Source of the DNA: Mercenaria mercenaria
Taxonomy: Eukaryota > Mollusca > Bivalvia > Venerida > Veneridae
Direction: 5' to 3'
Length of the DNA: 64,000 bases
NCBI RefSeq assembly: GCF_021730395.1
Contig: NC_069363.1
Location: 49,529,001 to 49,593,000 of the forward strand
The notes beneath the pieces are model-generated. The model was not told where the DNA came from. It searched no databases and saw only the letters and a list, made by a program, of their open reading frames with translations. The first letter of the stretch is position 1, and every line of letters starts with the position of its first letter. Position numbers and translations under genes: made by a program. Below are positions 1-11,560 of this stretch, one piece after another.

Positions 1-256
1 TTTTTTTTTTTTTTTTTTTTTTCATTTTTCATTTTCTATCAATATTTATAATCACATGTAAACTGTTTGTGTCCTCACCCCCCCCCCCCCAGCCCCACCC
101 AAACAAACCATTCATTTTCTTTAAATTTGATTTTGACTAATGAAATTATTTGCTTCTTGGTAACATTCTTAACTTTTTGCTGGATATATTTTTTTGGGCC
201 GTTCCTCAACTCTGACCCTTTCGGCGGGGGATTCCAATTCATCGAATTTGCTTGTT
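1..256. repeat. Low-complexity flank with T22 and C-rich runs
   Basis: The window opens with 22 consecutive T and has a run of about 15 C near 77-91. The rest is AT-rich. Nothing coding is recognised. It lies just past the downstream end (minus strand) of the retroelement pol frame. No copy of the sequence found beyond the gag end (3990-4420) was recognised here, so it does not look like the matching LTR. Confidence 0.6.
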
Positions 257-2239
257 TTACAATACAGTAGCAAGACACTTTAAGAGCATGTGATTGATAG
301 TTTTATGTTTTTCACCCGACTTAGCAGTAGGTGAGTCTGCATGTTTAACCGTATGTTTACGATTAGTGCGCCGACGTTTAGTCGGGTTGACAGTAATGGC
401 ATTGAGCTGCATTTTATCACTGTCGGACAAGCTAAGGGCGATGTCCGAGTCTGAATCATAATTTGCGAATACGTTTCCGTCTGAATTTGGGCTGTTAGGT
501 TGACAGCTATACGTGTTATCCTTGACATCAGAGACAGGGTCGCTGTCGACATCAGAATTAATTGTATTGTTGGTTTTAGGCGCCGGTGGCCTACTGAGAA
601 AATCCGCTATGACATTTAGTCGGCCAGGTATATGCTCGATTTTGCAGTTATAACTAGAAATATTTAATGCCCATGTTTGAATCTTTCTATTTTGCATGGG
701 GGAGTTAAATAGGTAAATGAGTGATTTCTGGTCCGTATATATAACGAATTCAGCTCCTGTAAGGTATGCAGAAAGCTTTGAGATAGCAAAATGAATACTG
801 TACATTTCCTTTTCTACGATCGGCCATTTCCTTTGTGTCCTGCTGAGTCTATGTGAAATGAAATAAATTGGTTTTTCGTTAACATAATGACCTGAATCTT
901 CATCATCGTATTTTTGTGTGAGTATTGCAGAAATCACAGTATCGCTAGCGTCACAATATAACCTATAAGGTCGACTTGGATCTGGGAAAGATAACTGTGG
1001 AATAATGGACAAGCTATCTTTTAATTGATCAAAACTATCCTGACAAGCTACTGACCAATTAAATTTGACGTTCTTCCTTGTTAGATCGATAAGTGGCTCG
1101 ACAATTTCCGTATATGATTGTTTACCGTTATGTATCATGTGACGAAAAAAATTTATCATTCCTAATAAGCTTCGTACGTCGCGCACACATTGTGGGCGTG
1201 GCAATTTTCGGATTGCTTCTACTTTTTTCGGATCCGGACAGATACCATTTTTATCAATTGTAAATACGAGATAGGTTGTTTCTTGTTGTAGGAATTGACA
1301 TTTTTTTAACTTAAGTTTAAGCTTATGTAGTTTTAAACTTTGGAAAACAATCTTAAGATGATCAATATGTTCCTGAAAAGATTTACTGAATAAAATGAGG
1401 TCATCAACGTATGCGATAGCAAAAGATTCACAGCCCTTTAAAACTTCTCTCATTAATGATTGGAAATAACCTGGGGCATTGGAAAGCCCGAATGCCATGG
1501 AATTAAATTCCATGAGTCCATGAAATGGCGTGGCAAAGGCGGTCTTTTCTTTGTCTTGTTCCCGAATAGGTATTTGGTGGAATGCGTTAGCTAAATCCAG
1601 ACTGGAAAACCAGCAACTTTTTCCTAATAATGGTAAGATATCATCTATACGAGGAAGCGGATAAGACGTTTGACGGCATATTGAATTCAATGCACGAAAA
1701 TCCAGACAAAGCCTCTTGCTGCTGTCCTTCTTGGAAACAATAACAACAGGAAATCGCCATGGACTATGGGATGGACGTATAATATTTGCATCTAACATTT
1801 TTTTTATTGCGTCATCCGCTGCTTGGCGGTGATTTATAGGAATGCAATAAGGTCTGAGCCTAATGGGTGGGTGTGACCCGGTGTCAATTTTCATTGTAAC
1901 GGTATCAGTCAATGTTAGTTCTGAGTCATCTTTCGCGAAAACATCTCTATTGTTTTTAAGCAGATTATGTATTAAGTCGTAATGTTCCTCGGGCACATTA
2001 ATTTCTGAAAAGATGTCCTCTTCACTGGATGGATTGCTAGTATCTAATTTTATGGACGAGATGTCCCTTAGGCTTAAATCACCTAACCTAGCAATCGGAA
2101 AACCTTCTCTTAACTTTATAGTTTTATGTGTTTTATTGATAACCATGACTGGTAATTGCCTGTGGCCATGTAACCTAATTACAGAATCAACGATTTGCAA
2201 GCCTGGCTCGTTATTCAAAAAGGAGTTGTTCATCCCCAT
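257..2239 (-). pseudogene. Retroelement pol part: reverse transcriptase and RNase H
   Basis: A 660-residue open frame. The RT domain spans roughly residues 110-310, with the LDFRALNS block, the LDLANAFHQ block, FGLSNAP and the catalytic YVDD. The RNase H domain follows at about residues 400-530, with the YCDASD start and a FVIYTDQKSL block. The domain ends near NVIADFLSRPP, a common Gypsy boundary. The last 110 residues are first acidic and serine-rich, then basic (TKRRRTNRKH). Pol of this family copies the element's RNA into DNA. It is part of a fossil element and is not a host gene. Confidence 0.85.
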
Positions 2240-2768
2240 TAGGTCATAAACTCTGTTATGTTTCAGTCCATTAGTATATCTGACTTTTCCCTTTATAATA
2301 TTTACAGTATTAGGTCTCAGGACCGTAGTTTGGCAAAGTCGAACCCCGGAAGCTACGTGTATGTCCTCCTCTAAAGCAATATATTCATCATCTATTTTTA
2401 AACAATTTAAATCAAAATATAATCTAACACCATTTTGCGATAAAAAAATCTCGGCCCAAGATACCGTTTCTGTTTATGTTGCTTACCACATAAAATAAAT
2501 GGGACTTTTTAACTGAACCTATTTTAAATGTTAAATTTACACTACCCTTAACGGCCAAAGATTGTCCATTTACAGACTGAAGATTAGCCTTATTATTTAA
2601 AAGTTTTGGTTTACGTCGCAGGGACGCATATGTTCTATATGATATAAGCGAAACCTCAGCTCCGGTATCTACAAGGCATCTTAAAACGTTTTTTCTCTAA
2701 TTTTTATTATACATGAGTTTGGGTTGCCACAAATTGCTATATTAAAAGTAGACATACGATTTCTCCTA
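2240..2768 (-). pseudogene. Retroelement protease region
   Basis: Between the gag and RT parts the minus strand encodes a VDTGAEVSLIS stretch, the hallmark D-T-G active-site loop of retroviral-type aspartic proteases. It is followed by hydrophobic strands of the expected kind. In Gypsy elements this enzyme cuts the polyprotein. The assignment follows from the motif and its position; the region is degraded as part of the fossil. Confidence 0.7.
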
Positions 2769-3827
2769 TCACCGACTTCGTTGTGATAGGAGGTTGTTAG
2801 TTTCCCTGATTGCTATATGTACGTTGATAATTTGGATTTGATGATTAGCGTAACGGTTTGGATTAGTTCTACATTCCCTGGCAAGGTGCCCTAACTTACC
2901 ACAGTTCCAGCAAGTAATCTTAGATTTCCAGTCAGAGTTAGATGAGTTTTGATATCTATGAGAATTATAACCTTGTTCGATTTTATTTTGACCTTGATCT
3001 TTAAATCTAGGTGGAATGCGAGGATCAGCGTTTGAAGGTCCATACACAACAGAGTGAATAGATTGAAGCCTGTGTCGGCACTGTTTTATGTGGTGACCTG
3101 GTTTCTTACAGTAAGCGCAAGGTCTGCGTGGCCTTAAATGATCTACTTCCATAGGTTCATTTTCTTGAGAGGAATTATGTGAGGACGAATCCACACTCCG
3201 TCCTATCCGTAGATAAAATCTAGTTCTCAAATTTTGTTCGTTCATGGCGGACCGTACGGCGGCCTGAAGAGTTTGTGGATTATCTCTCATAACTTTCATT
3301 TTTAAAAAATCGTGTGCCAACCCATCCACAAAAAATCCAATCATTTGTCTTTCAATTAAATTTAAATCACCATTGTGACCTACGAAAGCTTCTTCTGCCA
3401 AAATAAGAAGTCTTTCGGCATAAATTTGAACATTTTCACCTGGAGCCTGTTTGATGTTCTTAGTAAACAAAATGCATGCTGAGGATCTTGTATTCAGCGA
3501 ACCTTGAAGACAATTCTGTTTTTAAATGATTCCAGTCCCTATCAACATTTTCCGTTAAATATCTTTGTATAAAATCACTTACTGCCGCTCTGCTTGACTG
3601 ATAAGCGACAAGTTTTAATTTATCCCCAGGTAAACCCGTAAGAACACCGTATTTTTCAATATTTTCAGCCAAAATTTAAATTGTTTCGGATCCCCATCAG
3701 ATTGTGGAATAACCTGAGATATACTTTGAGTACCTACGACAGCCGAAACATTAGACAATTCACGCCCCAGATTTTCGAAAATTGCTGCGATATCTTGATC
3801 TGCCATAATTAAGCCAACAAAAAACAA
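2769..3827 (-). pseudogene. Retroelement gag region with two CCHC knuckles
   Basis: The C-terminal half carries two zinc knuckles of the C-x2-C-x4-H-x4-C type, CAYCKKPGHHIKQC and CWNCGKLGHLAREC, about 60 residues apart. Upstream is the helical gag segment with a PGENVQIYAERLLILAEEAF stretch typical of Gypsy capsid C-termini. The likely start of the part is near 3805, preceded by a noncoding leader with a primer-binding-like site. Gag forms the particle and binds the RNA. It is a fossil. Confidence 0.8.
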
Positions 3828-3952
3828 GCAAAGAAATTTTCACTCACCAGTGCAGAGGATATGATCGTCACAGTTTCCCCCGGGTAATCGAACCGTAGTT
3901 GGTAGTACTTCTTTTGTGTTGTGGCCGCGACGTTCCGAAGGTTCGTTCGAAT

Positions 3953-3973
3953 CCTGGTTCTTTTAAGGCACCA
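3953..3973 (-). other. Possible tRNA primer-binding site of the retroelement
   Basis: Read on the minus strand this stretch begins TGGTGCC, as expected for the complement of a tRNA 3' end finishing in GGCACCA. On the plus strand it is preceded by TTCGAATCC, which resembles a T-loop. It sits about 150 bases upstream of the gag region, where a primer site belongs. The neighbouring LTR edge was not found, so the call is tentative. Confidence 0.35.
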
Positions 3974-4000
3974 AATAAGTCCCGTGTGGTGTAACAGGGT

Positions 4001-4640
4001 CTAAAGTTCACTATTCTAACTACAACAACAACAACTCTGTTCTCTATGATAACTACTGTTTAATATAGTACTATGTTCTGAGTTAATATATACAACAATG
4101 TCTTTCTTCACAATTTCCTAACATAATCTCTATTATTTCATTAATGTCTAACTCTAACAATAATAATTCATTGCTAATTGCCCCGGCTCTAAACTATCTT
4201 AAATCGTATGGAGTATCGGCATACGTTACTAACATTCCCACGGGCAGATTGATACTGAAGTTCTATCTAGAATTAAGCGGTATTTAAGGAAAACTTCGTA
4301 GTGATGACTAAATTATTTTTCTCCAAAAGGGCACGCATTTTGACCATAATAATAAAAACATGTCATTATTTCATTTAGTCAACTGTCATTACAATTCGTT
4401 AGAAACAAAACAACAATCATGACGCAGCGAATAACGTGGCCAGAGGGTAATTAACCTGGACGAGATATCTTAACCTGTCATTTTCCAGATGTAAACAAAG
4501 GCTGGAGTTATTTAAAGTAGCATTCCGAAATTCTTTGTGTATGACTTTTTACTGACCGATGACATTTGCTGACCGAAAAACAAGATGATAAAATATGCTT
4601 ATCTAAATCAGTATAATGAATTCATAAAGTCATTATACGA
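4001..4640. other. AT-rich stretch, probably upstream LTR or flank
   Basis: It contains (CAA)n at 4022-4036 and no credible gene. By position it should hold the upstream LTR of the retroelement, but without a second copy in the window the LTR cannot be delimited. Confidence 0.4.
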
Positions 4641-4643
4641 CAG

Positions 4644-5062
4644 CATACCTCAGTATAGATATAGAAATGTGCAAGGACTTGTAGCCCAAAGTTTTCCTGT
4701 AAATGCATACCTCAGTTTGCAAGGACTTGTAGCCTAAAGTTTTCCCGTAAATGCATACCTCAGTTTGCGAGGATTTGTAGCCAAATGTTTTGCTGTAAAT
4801 GCACACCTCAGTTTGCAAGGACTTGTAGCCGAAAGTTTTGCTGTAAATGCAAACCTCAGTTTGTGAGAACTTGTAGCCAAAAGTTTTCCTGTAAATGCAT
4901 ACCTCAGTATAGATATAGAAATGTGCAAGGACTTGTAGCCCAAAGTTTTACTGTAAATGCACACCTCAGTTTGCAAGGACTTGTAGCCAAAAGTTTTTCT
5001 GTAAATGCATACCTCAGTTTAGATATAGAATTGAGCAAGGACTTGTAGCCCAAAGTTTTCTA
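4644..5062. repeat. Minisatellite of 48-bp and 62-bp units
   Basis: Eight adjacent units are visible. The short form is 48 bp: CATACCTCAGTTTGCAAGGA, then CTTGTAGCC, AAAGTTTT and TGTAAATG. The long form is 62 bp and has an extra ATAGATATAGAAATG after the CTCAG core. Long units occur first, sixth and eighth. Because 48 is a multiple of three, 60-90-residue frames stay open on both strands. They show no protein family and are not called genes. Confidence 0.92.
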
Positions 5063-5440
5063 ACAGTTTTAAAATATGGAAATTGCTATGTACAAAAATA
5101 GTAATTTGCTTGGACTTACAGTGCATATCTCAGTTTAGATAATTATGCAAGAACTTGTAGCACAAAGTTTTTTTAGTGTCTGCATAGTTGATATTTCAGA
5201 AACAGAAAAATGGGGGGAAAAATCAGAAACAGAACAATGCAAGGACTTGCAGACTAAAGCTTCTAAAAGTTTGCGTAGCTGGTATTTCAGAAATAGAAAT
5301 ATGCATAGACTTGTAGCCAAAGATTTTTAGTGTCTGCATGATTGGTATTTCATGATAGAAATGTGCAAAGCTTAAAGTTTCTTAATTTCTGCATAACTGG
5401 TATTTCAGAAGACAAGTCTTGTAGTTCAAAGATTTACAAT
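5063..5440. repeat. Degenerate continuation of the minisatellite
   Basis: The words ACTTGTAG and AAAGTTT recur together with TGCATA and GATATTTCAGAAA at 60-90 base spacing. They mark older, diverged units beyond the clean array. No gene is seen. Confidence 0.65.
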
Positions 5441-6020
5441 AGCTGCATATAATTATATGATATTTCAAAAAATAAAAATTGGCTTGAAACTGAATCACAA
5501 TGTTGCAGTTCAGTGCATCAACATCAGTTTTGAACATTTTTCTCAAAGACATAAAATTACATTTTACATAGGTTTCTGTGCCAAGAGAATTATGGCATAT
5601 TTCAATGTGATTTTTGGGGTCCACCAGTAGAAATTTGAATTTCTACAAGATAAAATTCTGCTTTTTAAAGCCACTATTTTAAAAAAAGCTCTGGGCAAAT
5701 CAGTTGGAAAAAAACGCAGTTCTAGGTATTATTAATTTATTATACAGTACAGGTTGGAATGGGTGTTTGGTTGTCCTCCATGGGGATTTATGAAATTATA
5801 CCAGACAGATTGTGCTTTTTTATGTTATTTTCAGACAAAAACATCTTAGCAAATTGGAGTAAAAAATAAAATGATTACTAGCAGTCTGGGTAATTGGAAT
5901 GCAGATTGTGAAGGGTGTTATGGGTCTCCCTTCTCCCGTGCCTCAGGATTGTTTTAAATTCTTCAAGACAAATGTTGCTTTTTAAGCCATTTTTTACACA
6001 AAATTGCTAACTAAACTAGC
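5441..6020. other. Unannotated AT-rich sequence
   Basis: No coding signal, RNA gene or clear repeat was recognised. Confidence 0.5.
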
Positions 6021-6026
6021 TCTGAT

Positions 6027-6113
6027 CATCGTCGGATACCCACGGGTGATCCATTCCGTTACCTCCATGTATGAAGCGTTAGCGTAATTAGCAACCGTGG
6101 GTATCCGACGATG
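6027..6113. mobile_element. 87-bp MITE with 19-bp perfect TIRs and 9-bp TSD
   Basis: The ends are perfect inverted repeats, CATCGTCGGATACCCACGG at 6027-6045 and its complement at 6095-6113. AGCTCTGAT is duplicated directly at 6018-6026 and 6114-6122. A 9-bp duplication is typical of Mutator-like transposition. The element is too small to encode anything and must have been moved in trans. Confidence 0.88.
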
Positions 6114-6122
6114 AGCTCTGAT

Positions 6123-6900
6123 TTGAATGCAAAGGTACTCATGATTGGAGAATATATACACTTGGAAAAATGAAAATAAATGAGTGCCAAGAAGTGGGAT
6201 TTACCATTGACTCTTCGACCATACAACAAACACAGCTCACTCAATATCTTTAGTCAGATACTGTAGGTATCATCTCTATAGAAGTACAACTTTGTTACCA
6301 CTGTGTGCAGTTAAATTCAAATGAGACAGTAATCTTTTCACCAGTAGATGCACTTATTTTAAAAATGGAACCACTGTCTTACCCTTGCAGATAGATCATA
6401 AGAGGTGACTAGTAGGGTCTGAACTTGGTTTTGCTGCATCTCTGTGATCCTGGCAAAGAAGTTTTGATTTCATACGTCATACTTCTGTTTTGATTTAAAT
6501 GAGATATGAAATTATCAGTCCTGTTTGGTGCCATATAACCTGAACTGTGTTGGTGTGCAGTAAAACCAAAATCGAAAAATTATTATCATAGTGTGATGTC
6601 ACACAGTACAAAATTAGAGGTCATTTAATAGCCATTATAGTATTCGCTGTTGATTCACAACTTAAATGTACAATCTTCAAGAACTGCAAATGAAATAACA
6701 TAAATATCTGCTGTAGGCAATCACCACAACTCCACAGATTTATTGTTGGATATGTTTGTGTGTTCAAGTTTTGCATCTCTTTCAACAATTTTCAGTCATA
6801 TAAAGTAGTGTCTGCTTGTAGCAGTGAACACAGTGCCCAACTTGTAGTGCTGCCAGTCTGGAATATTATGTTGTAGACACATAACATGATAATCCACTCA
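6123..6900. other. Unannotated sequence
   Basis: AT-rich sequence with no credible reading frame or repeat recognised. Confidence 0.5.
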
Positions 6901-6924
6901 GTCAAATTTTACTGACACTGAGCT

Positions 6925-7058
6925 GATCAGTCCTAGTACTATCCTATTAATAGCACCAAAGGGGCAAGCTACTCTGTCTGGTATGACAGGGCCAGAGAAC
7001 GAACCCAAGACCTCTCACAGTCAAAGTAGATGCGCCTCCACTAGGCTACCCAGGCGGT
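6925..7058 (-). mobile_element. tRNA-derived SINE fragment
   Basis: On the minus strand it begins with a tRNA-like head: GGGTAGCCTAGTGG matches an A box (7038-7051) and GTCTTGGGTTCGTTCTC a B box (6995-7011). The two are separated as in RNA polymerase III tRNA promoters. The downstream body runs into unrelated sequence. The tRNA fold is degenerate, so this is a SINE head and not a working tRNA gene. Confidence 0.6.
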
Positions 7059-7845
7059 AATATCATTGTAATGTGTACATGAAAAAGATATTTTTAACTA
7101 TTATTACATTATAAATGTATGAGCATGAAAATATTATGAACTTTGTCATAAGTACTAAGAAAGGGCTCCTGAATGCGTGTATAAATAAGACATAATGTCT
7201 TTACATCTCATTGTGGAAATGCAAAGGAAACAGTTTAGGTTTTTCTTGGGGTTGGGGCCTTGAAATTTACTCCCTTCAGTAGGACAGTATTGCATTCACT
7301 TATCTGCTAAGGTGGATTTGCAATCTTGTATATTTATCAACTTTGACTGTCTCTGTGCATTTAAGCACAACATTTTTTATATGAAATCATTTCCTTAAAA
7401 GTATTTTAAAAAAGAGTTAAAAATATACACACTAGCTTAAACTGAAGTTAATGTTTTAAGCAATTATATAATGATAATTGAAAAAGTAAAATGTCATGTT
7501 TGCATTCAATATTCCTTGTTCACTGCATCAATAGTTTGTTGGGTTTTTTTTTATTCACCACCTTTCCTTGAGGAAAAGAAGGATGCAGAATTGGCCCAGT
7601 CTATCTTACCAGTCACACTATGTCCGATTCATAATTTTTTGGTTCATCAAGGGATTTTGATATTACTTAGTACAGGAGACTATGTGTCCTATACAAGACC
7701 TAAGCCCCTTGTTCCGAGGTCATGGTCCCACCTTGAGGTTAAAGGTAAATTAGGTCTGTTTCATGCCCTATCCATTAACTCTGCTATCCATCTATATGAG
7801 GAAGCCATAAAGCACGCTTACAGAAGGTGCCTGTCTGTGATGAAA
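7059..7845. other. Unannotated sequence with a 128-codon open frame
   Basis: A frame at 7471-7857 is open but starts in AT-rich DNA, shows no domain and ends inside a SINE tail. It is not called a gene. Confidence 0.5.
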
Positions 7846-7847
7846 TC

Positions 7848-7975
7848 ATGCCTGTAGGTCTTCCTCCACCATCTAAAGCTGGAAAATTACCAAATGACCT
7901 ATAATTATGCAGGTGTCATATTAACCCAACACCCCGCCCCCACCCCCCAACCAAAAAAAACAAACAGTTACTGCT
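7848..7975 (+). mobile_element. 3' part of a SINE
   Basis: It holds the SINE core seen elsewhere in the window: CTTCCTCCACCATC, AAAGCTGGAAAATTACCA, ATGACCTATAATTATG, then an A/C-rich tail ending in AAAAAAAACAAAC. The same core occurs at 11990-12060, 44420-44490 and, inverted, at the right edge of the window. Confidence 0.65.
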
Positions 7976-9480
7976 ATCCATCCAGGAATTTCTTGTATTT
8001 AAAAGTTGGCTCATGATCATGTTTCTGATAAGAATACAATGTGACCTGTGTGTTACTTAAAACACCAAGGTCACACTGAAAATATGAAGTTATGGTTTGA
8101 CAGCATTTTTTTGTCCAGTCTATTGATATTCAAGTGCATTTGCGCAAACATGCAGGACTGAGACCCAGTGCTCAAAGGTCATAGTTGGAGATCAAAGATC
8201 TTATGTCATAGATGACTTTCCCCAGTACAGCTTTTGAATTTTGATATTTTATGAAAGGAACAAATATACCATATGTTTACTTTCCAGTCTGTAAGAACGA
8301 AATATATACAGGAGACTACTTCCTAAAACAGAATAATGATTAAAATTACTTTTCTTTAAAATTTGAATGTTTTTTGACAAGTAATTTGAAAGGAGGAAAT
8401 TGCTTCTTTTTTTGTGCTTTTCGGTGAATAATTTTGATTTTGTGATTGTTTTTAATTTTAAAGATCCTTAAGGCTTTAAATTTTATGTTAAAACTGATGA
8501 AACAGCTATCTAAATAGATGTTATGCACATGAACTAATACAGTTTGAGCAACAAAGGGAGATAACGGTAATCAAAAACAATAGATTCTGTAAAACTTTCT
8601 ACTATGTTCATCAATATTCAAACCTTTGAACTTTAGAGAAAATAATTATCGGAAATAGGACTAAACAAGAAATCTATATATTTTATGTTCATCATGAAAA
8701 ATATGGCAGCCACATTTAAAACAAAGGCATTATGAGCCCATATAGTTTTGATAATCACTTGATAATTAGAGTGACTTAATTTTAATTGTTGGCACATCAA
8801 CACTTGAAACTTTATTGTTGAAACAGAAGGAAATATATATTCTCTGCCACAGCAGAAAACACAAGACAGCAAATTAATAAAAAGAAAAGTAGTACCTTTG
8901 ATTATAAAACAAAGTAACAGGAAGACAGATCTGAGAATCTGACTGCCAGTTAAAAACAGATCCAAGCATCTAGTCTTGTCAGCTAAAGTGAATATTAAAG
9001 TAGCTGGCATGTAAAAATAATAGAATTTAAAAAAATAATATTTCAAATGCCTCAATCAAACAGTAATCAGAACATGTTAGTTTGAAAACCCTGTTACAGA
9101 AGATTTTTCATTCCCTCTAATGTTGTAATAGTAACTATATCTGAATTAATAAACTTAAGTTATATCTACACAATGACTTTACACAAGCTATTTATACAAG
9201 TATTAAAGTAAAAAAGGCATGGAAATCCAAGTTCTTTCAGACAAATTTTTGATTTAAAAGAAAAATTATATCTGAATGGCAGTAAAGACAACCCAGTAGA
9301 TTATGGCAGTTTTCTTTCTGTAATGTTAATACATGTGATTAAAACTCAATACTCATTAACTGACACTTGTTCATTTTTAAATAGTGTAGATTTTTTTCAA
9401 GATTTAGTGGCAGTTATGATGAAATTTGCTCCCCAGTCAAAAACAAAATGAGAGAATGAAAAAGGAAGAATGAACAAAAC
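7976..9480. other. Unannotated AT-rich sequence
   Basis: Only short spurious open frames are present (8346-8528 and 8633-9055, minus strand). Neither has domain features or splice context. No gene is seen. Confidence 0.5.
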
Positions 9481-9501
9481 TGTAAAAAATAAAGAAAGCA
9501 A

Positions 9502-9677
9502 TGTTGAATGAATGAATGAAAATTGGTAAATGAAAGAAAGCGGAATGAATGGATGAATGCAAATGAATGAATGAATGTATGTATGTATGAATGAATTATT
9601 AAATGAATGAATAATTAATATTAATGAAAGAAAGAAGAGGGAGCGAATGAATATATGAATGAATGAAGGAATGAAAA
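9502..9677. repeat. Imperfect (GAAT)n tetranucleotide tract
   Basis: GAATGAATGAAT blocks alternate with GTATGTAT and GAAAGAAA variants over about 175 bases. It is a decayed microsatellite. Confidence 0.9.
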
Positions 9678-10820
9678 GTGTTATAAAACAAAAGTATATT
9701 TGTCAGAAAAAAATGTATATTTTTGTAAAATAATGACTATATTGCAATGACACACAATTTTGTTGGCAAAGTTTATTTTGCACAAATGGCTATTTTGTGA
9801 ATGCATGATTTTTTTGATTTTTTCATGTTGAAATAGACTCAGTGTTTTATTTGATTTATTGAGATTTAATTGTGTGGATTGGCACAACCAAGCCACACAA
9901 CATAATCCACAAATAAATGCCCTCCACAAATATTAAAAATATTAATGATTTCACAATACATTCAAAAATACAGGCAGGAGGCTAGGCTTAAATTCAGTCA
10001 ATTAATAAAAAAAATAACATTGAAGGTAGAGTGGTCAGAGGACATGCCAGTCCCCTCCCCTCCTCAATATATTTTTGACATATTATTTCCGTATTTTGGC
10101 AGCATTTCAGTAGTAGTGTTATATGAAGGGAGGAGTGTTTAACTTAGTAAAATTTATGTTGAAGCGCAAGATGTCTTTGCTTCTGCCTTGCTACATGTCT
10201 GAAATAAGTACCAATCAGACATTATTAACTTTGATCTTTATTTAATGTTTTGTAAAATGTTTTTATATTTCAGAAGAACAAAAGGATATGCTTTTACATC
10301 ATTGTTTTTAGAGATGTTTATTCAGTTTATGTTTCCAGTTTAACTTCTTTTCTGGGATATATTACATTTTGTGTAGATTCACTGTAAGATTCACTAAAAG
10401 ATTATTAGTATGTATTAACATTTGATTTGATTGAGTAAAAAAGGAGACCTGTTGAAAAATTGCTTGTTGTTTTAGTTGAAAAGATCAGTTGTACATACTT
10501 TTTCTGATTAAAAACTTCCTCTAATATTTGTAAATTTCAAACACAGCAAGTTATTTCAATGATTGAATAAATTTTTCCAATGTTGTCCTCACAATTGAAT
10601 CATGTTTTTATAGTTCATGTTAAAATTTACAATAAAAAAAAATAAAGGTTTTTACTTTATCTTGTTCTATTTCTATGCACCCCATACCCCTATACACACT
10701 TTAAAGAAGTTTTGTTCTGTCAGTTTGTTTAATTCGTAGGAGTTAATGCAAAACTGCACCAAGTGACAAATTAGAAAATCAAAAGCAATGTGTATAAAAT
10801 GCATGTGCACATACAAAAAT
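9678..10820. other. Unannotated AT-rich sequence
   Basis: No supported gene, RNA or repeat. Confidence 0.5.
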
Positions 10821-10825
10821 GATTT

Positions 10826-11060
10826 GAGCCGTGCCATGGGAAAACCAACATAGTGGCTTTGCGACCAGCATGGATCCAGACCAGCCTGCGCATCCGCGCA
10901 GTCTGGTCAGGATCCATGCTGTTCGCTTTCAAAGCGTATTGCTATTAGAGAAACTGTTAGCGAACAGCATGGATCCTGACCAGACTGCGCGAATGCGCAG
11001 GCTGGTCTGGATCCATGCTGGTCGCACACCCACTATGTTGGTTTTCCAATGGCACGGCTC
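10826..11060. mobile_element. 235-bp nested palindromic (foldback) element
   Basis: The outer arms are inverted copies: GAGCCGTGCCATGGGAAAAC at the left and its complement, with one change, ending at 11060. Inside each arm AGCATGGATCC and GGATCCATGCT form a second, smaller hairpin around a CG-rich TGCGCATCCGCGCA core. The whole can therefore fold as a cruciform with two side hairpins. ATTT flanks both sides and may be the target duplication. I recall this sequence type as common in clam genomes; that was not checked. The open frame through it is incidental. Confidence 0.88.
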
Positions 11061-11199
11061 ATTTGTTCATATTTTTCAAATGGATATTTACTGCATATCT
11101 ATGCATTTTGTAGGAAATTGTACCAAGGCTTTTGCATTCAACAAATATGACTGTCACAATTAACGTTATAAATATCATTTTTGGCTTGAAACTTCAAAC

Positions 11200-11560
11200 T
11201 TGAAATAGTAATTCCTCATCATCAGCCACATCTTGTAACAAAAGGGCTATAACTTTTACTACCAGTATTTTATGAATTATGTCCTCTTAATTAGAATTAC
11301 AGGTTAATGTGTTGGTGCACTTTCATTGTCTCTGCCATTTCTGAATGGTTTTGATTCAAACTAAAAAATAGTTGTTCCACATCATCATCCACACCATACA
11401 ACACAAGGTTCATAACTCTGGCACCAATTTTTTATGAATTATACCCCCTTTTACTTAAAATTTCAGGTTAAAGTTGTGGTGCACTTTTTCTCTATGTCAG
11501 AATTACTTAAAATGGGTTTGATTCAAACTTAACAATAGTTGTTATAAATTATTAACCTCT
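11200..11560. repeat. Two or three decayed ~140-bp repeat units
   Basis: TTTTATGAATTAT followed by a CAGGTTAA word and GGTGCACTTT occurs twice about 175 bases apart, with shared ACTTGTTCCACATC-like flanks. This matches the style of the tandem-repeat elements further right, but the ends are lost. Confidence 0.5.

Larger units (their letters stand above)
257..4000 (-). mobile_element. Fossil Ty3/Gypsy-like LTR retroelement
   Basis: Parts read in minus-strand order: a primer-binding-like site, a gag region with two CCHC zinc knuckles, an aspartic protease region, then reverse transcriptase and RNase H. The Gypsy assignment rests on the order and on RT blocks such as LDFRALNS, FGLSNAP and YVDD. 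No LTR pair could be matched within the window, so the true ends are unknown; the upstream LTR should lie above about 3975. The element is broken, with an estimated handful of breaks mainly in the gag-protease part, while the RT-RNase H frame stays long. That suggests moderate rather than great age. Confidence 0.85.

Noticed and set aside
1-22. Poly(A) tail of a minus-strand retroposon
   Set aside because: No LINE or SINE body adjoins it; the neighbouring element is of LTR type, which lacks such tails.
4633-5048. Cysteine-rich 60-87-residue peptides (toxin-like look)
   Set aside because: They come from the 48-bp minisatellite; the cysteines repeat with the unit and there is no signal peptide.
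7471-7857. 128-residue open frame
   Set aside because: It ends in a SINE tail, has no domain and no splice context.
10831-11163. 110-residue open frame
   Set aside because: It lies in the nested palindrome; a product of CG-rich repeat sequence.
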